DNA from: Paraburkholderia bryophila
GTDB lineage: Bacteria > Pseudomonadota > Gammaproteobacteria > Burkholderiales > Burkholderiaceae
DNA length: 64,000 nucleotides
NCBI RefSeq assembly: GCF_003269035.1
Contig: NZ_QLTK01000014.1
Coordinates: 62,001-126,000, forward strand
Reading direction: 5' to 3'
The position numbers were made by a program, and so were the translations under genes. Positions 60,107 to 64,000 of the stretch are shown in pieces. Position 1 is the first letter of the stretch; the number at the start of each line of letters is the position of its first letter. A model generated the notes under the pieces. That model did no database searches. It saw only the letters and a list, made by a program, of their open reading frames with translations, and was not told where the DNA came from.

Positions 60107-60853
60107 TCAAAGTTGCGAGGCGCCGCCGTCGACCACGAGTTCGGTGCCGACGACGTAGGAGGATTCGTCGCTGGCGAGATAGAGCGCCGCGTAGGCAATG
60201 TCCTCGGCCTTGCCCATATGGCCCACCGGAATGGTCCCGGCTAACTCGGCCTTGGCGCTGCGAACCTGCTCCTCGGACATGCCCCACTTACCGAGCAGAG
60301 GCGTGTCTATCGCGCCGGGCGCGATTGCGTTAAAGCGGATTTTGCGGTCGAGAAACTCGTAGGACCAACTGCGGGCAAGCGACCGTACCGCGGCCTTGGC
60401 CGCCGCCGTCAACGAGATGCCATGCTTGCCGGTCTGCGCGACGAACGACGTGTTGAGAATGACCGAGGCACCCTTCCGCAAGTCCGGCAACACGGCTTGA
60501 AGCGTGAACACCACGCCCTTGACGTTGATGTCCATGATCTCGTCGTAGCGTTGTGCGTCGATGTCGTCGACTGCGGACGGGTACGCCCAGCCCGCATTGG
60601 CGAACACGACATCCAGGCCGCCGAACTTCTCTTTCACCTGAGCGGCAATCGCCCGCATGTCGTCGATTGAACGGACGTCGCCTTTGAGAGCGAGCGCGTT
60701 TTCGCCCAATTCGGCTTTCACGCGCTCGATCGCGGCCTCGTCTCGACCCGTGACCGCGACACGTGCGCCTTCTGCAATGAAGAGCCTGGCGGTTGCCAGA
60801 CCGATACCGCTAGTGCCGCCTGTGATCAAGGCCGACTTGTTCTTAAGTCTCAT
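60107..60853 (-). CDS. SDR-family oxidoreductase with Thr instead of catalytic Tyr
   Basis: A 248-residue short-chain dehydrogenase/reductase. Rossmann motif TGGTSGIG at 11-18, NAG at 87-89, catalytic Ser136 and Lys153 are in place, but the Tyr of YxxxK is replaced: the site reads TAAAK, Thr149-Lys153 (codon ACG). The usual Ser-Tyr-Lys catalysis would be impaired, so the protein may have another role or use a different base. C-terminal VVGTELVVDGGASQL is standard. ATG at 60853 with AGGGA upstream. It is followed on the same strand by the Tat-DJ-1 and NTF2-like genes. Confidence 0.88.
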   Translation of the reverse strand: MRLKNKSALITGGTSGIGLATARLFIAEGARVAVTGRDEAAIERVKAELGENALALKGDVRSIDDMRAIAAQVKEKFGGLDVVFANAGWAYPSAVDDIDAQRYDEIMDINVKGVVFTLQAVLPDLRKGASVILNTSFVAQTGKHGISLTAAAKAAVRSLARSWSYEFLDRKIRFNAIAPGAIDTPLLGKWGMSEEQVRSAKAELAGTIPVGHMGKAEDIAYAALYLASDESSYVVGTELVVDGGASQL

Positions 60854-61343
60854 CTTTAAGTCCCTTTCTTTTGTCTCTTGATGGATCAGGCCGATGGTTG
60901 AAAGCGCAACCGGATCGGTGCAATTGCCTCGAGTGCCGGTGTGATCTTCGCTGAAGATTATGGAAGGGGAGACGAATGGCGCAAAGGTCGTATTTCCCTC
61001 AAAAAGCGCCTTCAAGTGGCAGGCCACGGGCCGGATGGCGAGCCTCTTTTTTTTGCGTTTACGTTATGCGCCAACCCATCGTTTCAAAGCTGAAGTTCTC
61101 GACGTGATCGCGCGTGTTAACCGAGCGTGGTATGCTCGGCGCTCAAACTTGCACGCGTGTGCAAATCGGCGTTACACAGATGCTTTTGCGACGCCGCGCG
61201 TGCCCATCGCGCCAGTCATAACCTTCAACCGGAATCCGGAGAGCTTTTGTCGTGTCCCATGGTCTGGATCAGTTTTTCGCGCATGAAGTGCAAGTCGGTT
61301 TGCCACTCAACGTTCAGAACCCGGCGTTTGCAGGAGCGCATGC
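60854..61343. other. Intergenic region between SDR and inositol monophosphatase genes
   Basis: 490 bp with no gene. It contains a CCGAGC/GCTCGG hairpin (61121-61139) with TATGCT (61131-61136) in its right arm, and a 6-4-6 palindrome TTGCAC / GTGCAA (61149-61164) just downstream, which resembles a LacI- or TetR-type operator. A run of T (61047-61055) occurs near the centre. The IMPase ATG at 61344 has CAGGAG eight bases before. Confidence 0.45.
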
Positions 61344-62180
61344 ATGACGGTCATTGAATCGCCCACACCGCTCTCGATCGACCTCGACGCCCGCTATACG
61401 CTTGCGCGAGCGGTCGCCCAGCAGGCCGGCGAACGGGCGTTGCAGATGTTCCGCAACCGCGCCGCGCTCGAAGTCGAACACAAGGGCTTGCAGGACTTCG
61501 TCAGCATTGCCGATCGGGACGTGGAGGGCATAGTCAGACGGGCCGTAAGCGAGGCTTTTCCGGACGACGCGTTTCTCGGCGAGGAAAGCGCGGCCGGCGT
61601 ATCGGCTACGTTGTCGAGCGAGCGGGTGGTCTGGGTGGTCGATCCGATCGACGGGACGAGTTGCTTTCTGAACGGCTTGTACGCGTGGTGCGTGTCGATT
61701 GGGATTCTGGTGGACGGCGAGCCGCTGATCGGCGTGGTGTTCGATCCAAACAGCAACGAGTTGTTTCATGCCGCGCGCGGACGAGGCGCGTTTGTCGGCG
61801 AGACGCCGTTAAATGCCAGCCCGTCGTGTCACGTCCGTGAGGGACTGTTGGGCGTGGGCTTTTCTCATCGGCTGAAGCCCGAGGCGTTCATGCCATTCCT
61901 CGGCCGTCTGCTCGGCGACGGCGGCATGTTCATCCGCAACGGCTCCGGCGCGCTGATGATGGCTTATGTCGCGGCGGGTCGCCTGATCGGTTACTACGAG
62001 CCCCACATCAATGCGTGGGACTGCCTCGCGGGAATCGTGCTGGTGCGCGAAGCGGGCGGCACGGTGAACGATTTCCTCGCGAATGACGGCTTGTTGCGCG
62101 GTAACCCGATCATGGCGGCGGGGCAGGCGTTATATCCGGTGTTGATGACGCTGGTGGAGGGGCCGGGCGAGCAGAGCTAG
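61344..62180 (+). CDS. Inositol monophosphatase family protein
   Basis: A 278-residue magnesium-dependent phosphatase of the IMPase/CysQ/SuhB superfamily. Metal-binding motif GEES (about residues 77-80), DPIDGT (100-105) and the C-terminal WDCLAG block (about 225-230) are all intact. Members dephosphorylate myo-inositol phosphates, 3'-phosphoadenosine nucleotides or fructose bisphosphate, and some act as RNA-polymerase or ribosome modulators. Substrate not decided. It is convergent with the DNA polymerase II gene, 36 bp away. Confidence 0.9.
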   Translation: MTVIESPTPLSIDLDARYTLARAVAQQAGERALQMFRNRAALEVEHKGLQDFVSIADRDVEGIVRRAVSEAFPDDAFLGEESAAGVSATLSSERVVWVVDPIDGTSCFLNGLYAWCVSIGILVDGEPLIGVVFDPNSNELFHAARGRGAFVGETPLNASPSCHVREGLLGVGFSHRLKPEAFMPFLGRLLGDGGMFIRNGSGALMMAYVAAGRLIGYYEPHINAWDCLAGIVLVREAGGTVNDFLANDGLLRGNPIMAAGQALYPVLMTLVEGPGEQS

Positions 62181-62216
62181 CGGCTGCGCCCGATCAGTCT
62201 ACGGGCCGGCACAGCC

Positions 62217-64000
62217 TCAAAACAACTGTTTCTGCCCCGACATCAACGTCGTGAAATCATCCCGCAGTAGCGGCAAAATCGCGTCGGCAACGGGTTGTAA
62301 TTGCCGCGTGAGATAGTGCTCGTAGTCGATCGCGGAACGCAATGTTTCCAGCGGCTCGGGTCCGGCAACCGTCATCACATAGCTGATCCAGCCGCCGTTC
62401 TGGTATTGCAGCGGGCGCCCCTGGCGGCGATTGAACTCGTCGGCCACGCGCGCGGCGCGCACGTGGGGCGGCACGTTGCGCTCGTATTCGCCGAGCGCGC
62501 GGCGCAGACGCTTGCGATACACCAGTTGATCGTCGAGTTTGCCCGCGAGCGTATCGCGCACGTAGTCGCGTACATAGTCCTGATACGGCTGTTGTTTGAA
62601 AATGCGCCGGTAAAGCTCCTGCTGAAACTGCTGCGCAAGCGGCGTCCAATCGGTGCGTACCGTTTCGAGCCCTTTGTAGACGATATCCTCGCTACCGTCC
62701 GGTCGAATCGTCAGACCGGCGTAGCGTTTCTTGCTGCCTTCCTCGGCGCCGCGAATGGTCGGCATGAAGAAACGCCGATAGTGCCGCTCGAATTGCAGTT
62801 CGAGCGCGCTGTCGAGTCCGAACCGCGCCTGCAGATTCTCCCGCCACCACGCATTGATATGCTCGACGATCGCGCAGCCGATGCGGCTCGCGTCCTCCTC
62901 GTCATGCGCGTGCTTGAGCCAGACGAAGGTCGAATCCGTATCGCCGTAAATCACCTCGTAGCCCTGGCCTTGAATCAACTCGCGCGTGGTGTGCATGATT
63001 TCATGGCCGCGCATGGTGATCGACGAGGCGAGACGCGGGTCGAAGAAGCGGCAGCCGGTCGAACCCAGCACACCGTAAAACGCGTTCATGATGATCTTCA
63101 GTGCCTGCGAAAGTGGCGCATTGTGCTCACGTTTCGCGATTTCGCGCCCCTGCCAGACCTGCTCGACGATGGAGGGCAAACAATGGTGTGCACGCGAGAA
63201 GCGGGCGCCGAGAAAACCGGGCACGGAGTGATCGTCGGCGGGATTCAGCATGCCTTCCACGAGGCCGACGGGATCGATCAGAAACGTGCGGATGATCGAC
63301 GGATACAGACTCTTGTAGTCGAGCACCAGTACTGAATCGTAGAGCCCCGGCCGAGAATCCATCACGAACCCACCGGGGCTCGCGGCGCCCGCCACGTCGC
63401 CGAGATTCGGTGCGACGTAGCCTTGCCGATGCATGCGCGGCATGTACAGATGCGTGAACGCCGCGACCGAGCCGCCGCTGCGATCCGCGGGCAAACCGGT
63501 CACCGTGGCGCGCTCCAGCAGAAAGCGCAACAACTCGGTCTTCGCGAAGATGCGCGTGACCAGCTCGCAATCCTTCAGGTTGTAGCGCGCAAGCGCGGGC
63601 TTGTCCTCGTCGAAGCGGCGCTGGATTTCATCCATGCGCTGATACGGATTGTCGATCGCCTTGCCTTCGCCGAGCACCGAGCGGGACACGTGTTCGAGAC
63701 TGAACGACGGGAAGCTCCAAGTCGCGGAACGCAGCGCCTCGATGCCGTCGATAATCAAACGCCCCGCGGCGCCGGCAAAAAAGTGATTCTGCTTGAGACC
63801 GTGTTCGCGCCATTCCATCACCGCACCGCCGCGACCGAGCCGCAACGGTACGCGATATTGTTCGGCGTGCTGCTGCAACACCCGCAAATCGAACTGCACG
63901 AGATTCCAGCCGATGATCGCATCGGGATCGTGCCGCGCCAGCCAGGCATTCAGCTTTTCCAGCAACTGCGCGCGGGTTTCGCAATATTCGAGGTCGAAGT
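62217..64000 (-). CDS. polB: DNA polymerase II (family B), C-terminal 594 residues, 5' end outside window
   Basis: The frame is open to the window end, so the gene starts beyond 64000. Visible parts, in order on the protein: exonuclease motif II ([15 protein letters not shown]), motif III ([13 protein letters not shown]), polymerase motif [14 protein letters not shown], motif [21 protein letters not shown], motif C YGDTDSTF and KKRYAGL. The C-terminus MSGQKQLF fits a sliding-clamp binding pentapeptide (QxxLF). Pol II is a proofreading, SOS-related repair polymerase for translesion and replication restart. Length (about 790 in the family) fits the missing N-terminal 200 residues. No regulatory region is visible here. 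Confidence 0.93.
   Translation of the reverse strand, partial: FDLEYCETRAQLLEKLNAWLARHDPDAIIGWNLVQFDLRVLQQHAEQYRVPLRLGRGGAVMEWREHGLKQNHFFAGAAGRLIIDGIEALRSATWSFPSFSLEHVSRSVLGEGKAIDNPYQRMDEIQRRFDEDKPALARYNLKDCELVTRIFAKTELLRFLLERATVTGLPADRSGGSVAAFTHLYMPRMHRQGYVAPNLGDVAGAASPGGFVMDSRPGLYDSVLVLDYKSLYPSIIRTFLIDPVGLVEGMLNPADDHSVPGFLGARFSRAHHCLPSIVEQVWQGREIAKREHNAPLSQALKIIMNAFYGVLGSTGCRFFDPRLASSITMRGHEIMHTTRELIQGQGYEVIYGDTDSTFVWLKHAHDEEDASRIGCAIVEHINAWWRENLQARFGLDSALELQFERHYRRFFMPTIRGAEEGSKKRYAGLTIRPDGSEDIVYKGLETVRTDWTPLAQQFQQELYRRIFKQQPYQDYVRDYVRDTLAGKLDDQLVYRKRLRRALGEYERNVPPHVRAARVADEFNRRQGRPLQYQNGGWISYVMTVAGPEPLETLRSAIDYEHYLTRQLQPVADAILPLLRDDFTTLMSGQKQLF

Overview
The window is GC-rich chromosomal DNA, densely packed on both strands. 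Gene content (hmuRSTUV, DNA polymerase II, a beta-type auxiliary TrpRS, MipA, paired LysR, TetR and OmpR regulators, DUF1003, DUF2269 and DUF393 proteins) and codon bias fit a Burkholderiaceae member, most likely Paraburkholderia. This assignment is inferred from recognised protein families, not from a database search. I saw no rRNA, tRNA, IS element, phage gene or CRISPR array.

Layout. 1-7.5 kb: end of a class A beta-lactamase coupled to an acyltransferase, a chemoreceptor, then a YheO/DauR-type regulator with an ornithine-cyclodeaminase homologue and a threonine-synthase-like PLP enzyme (probable amino-acid catabolism), and a linear-amide hydrolase. 8-18 kb: exported phosphoesterase, di-heme peroxidase, heptosyltransferase-like GT9, fatty-acid desaturase, a divergent TetR/metallo-hydrolase pair, and a 753-residue secreted repeat protein. 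18.7-25 kb: a membrane protein, then trpS preceded by a previously unmarked 16-codon leader peptide with tandem Trp codons and a strong terminator, an epoxide-hydrolase-like gene, DUF1003, a diguanylate cyclase and a GNAT enzyme. 25-28 kb: a GbsR/MarR-controlled cluster (SDR-DoxX, DUF2269, DUF393) with three copies of one palindromic operator. 28-38 kb: an AcoR-like regulator without AAA+ domain, a frameshifted flavin monooxygenase, a two-component system divergent from mipA, a DsbA-like protein, a VOC protein and a LysR regulator. 37.8-46.7 kb: two winged-helix/NB-ARC regulators flanking an esterase homologue that has lost its catalytic serine, an orphan response regulator, GNAT, LysR and a Sel1-like secreted protein. 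46.9-53.5 kb: the haem-uptake operon hmuRSTUV behind a Fur box. 53.6-64 kb: a domain-permuted aconitase with an MFS transporter, a GlxA regulator facing a NTF2-like protein, a Tat-exported DJ-1 protein and an SDR lacking the usual Tyr, an inositol monophosphatase, and the C-terminal part of DNA polymerase II.

The strongest regulatory discovery is the ribosome-mediated attenuator in front of trpS. All four RNA segments needed for the classical mechanism can be read directly, and the enzyme it controls has Gln where indolmycin-sensitive TrpRS enzymes carry His. This suggests an inducible, inhibitor-tolerant second TrpRS, as known for Streptomyces. Several regulators here (YheO-type, TetR, and the trp leader) have sigma-70 promoters placed so that transcription would start at the ATG, that is, leaderless mRNAs. 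Secondary points of interest are the GbsR operator set, the serine-less esterase between two NB-ARC regulators, and the 23-residue repeat protein with a 138-bp higher-order period.
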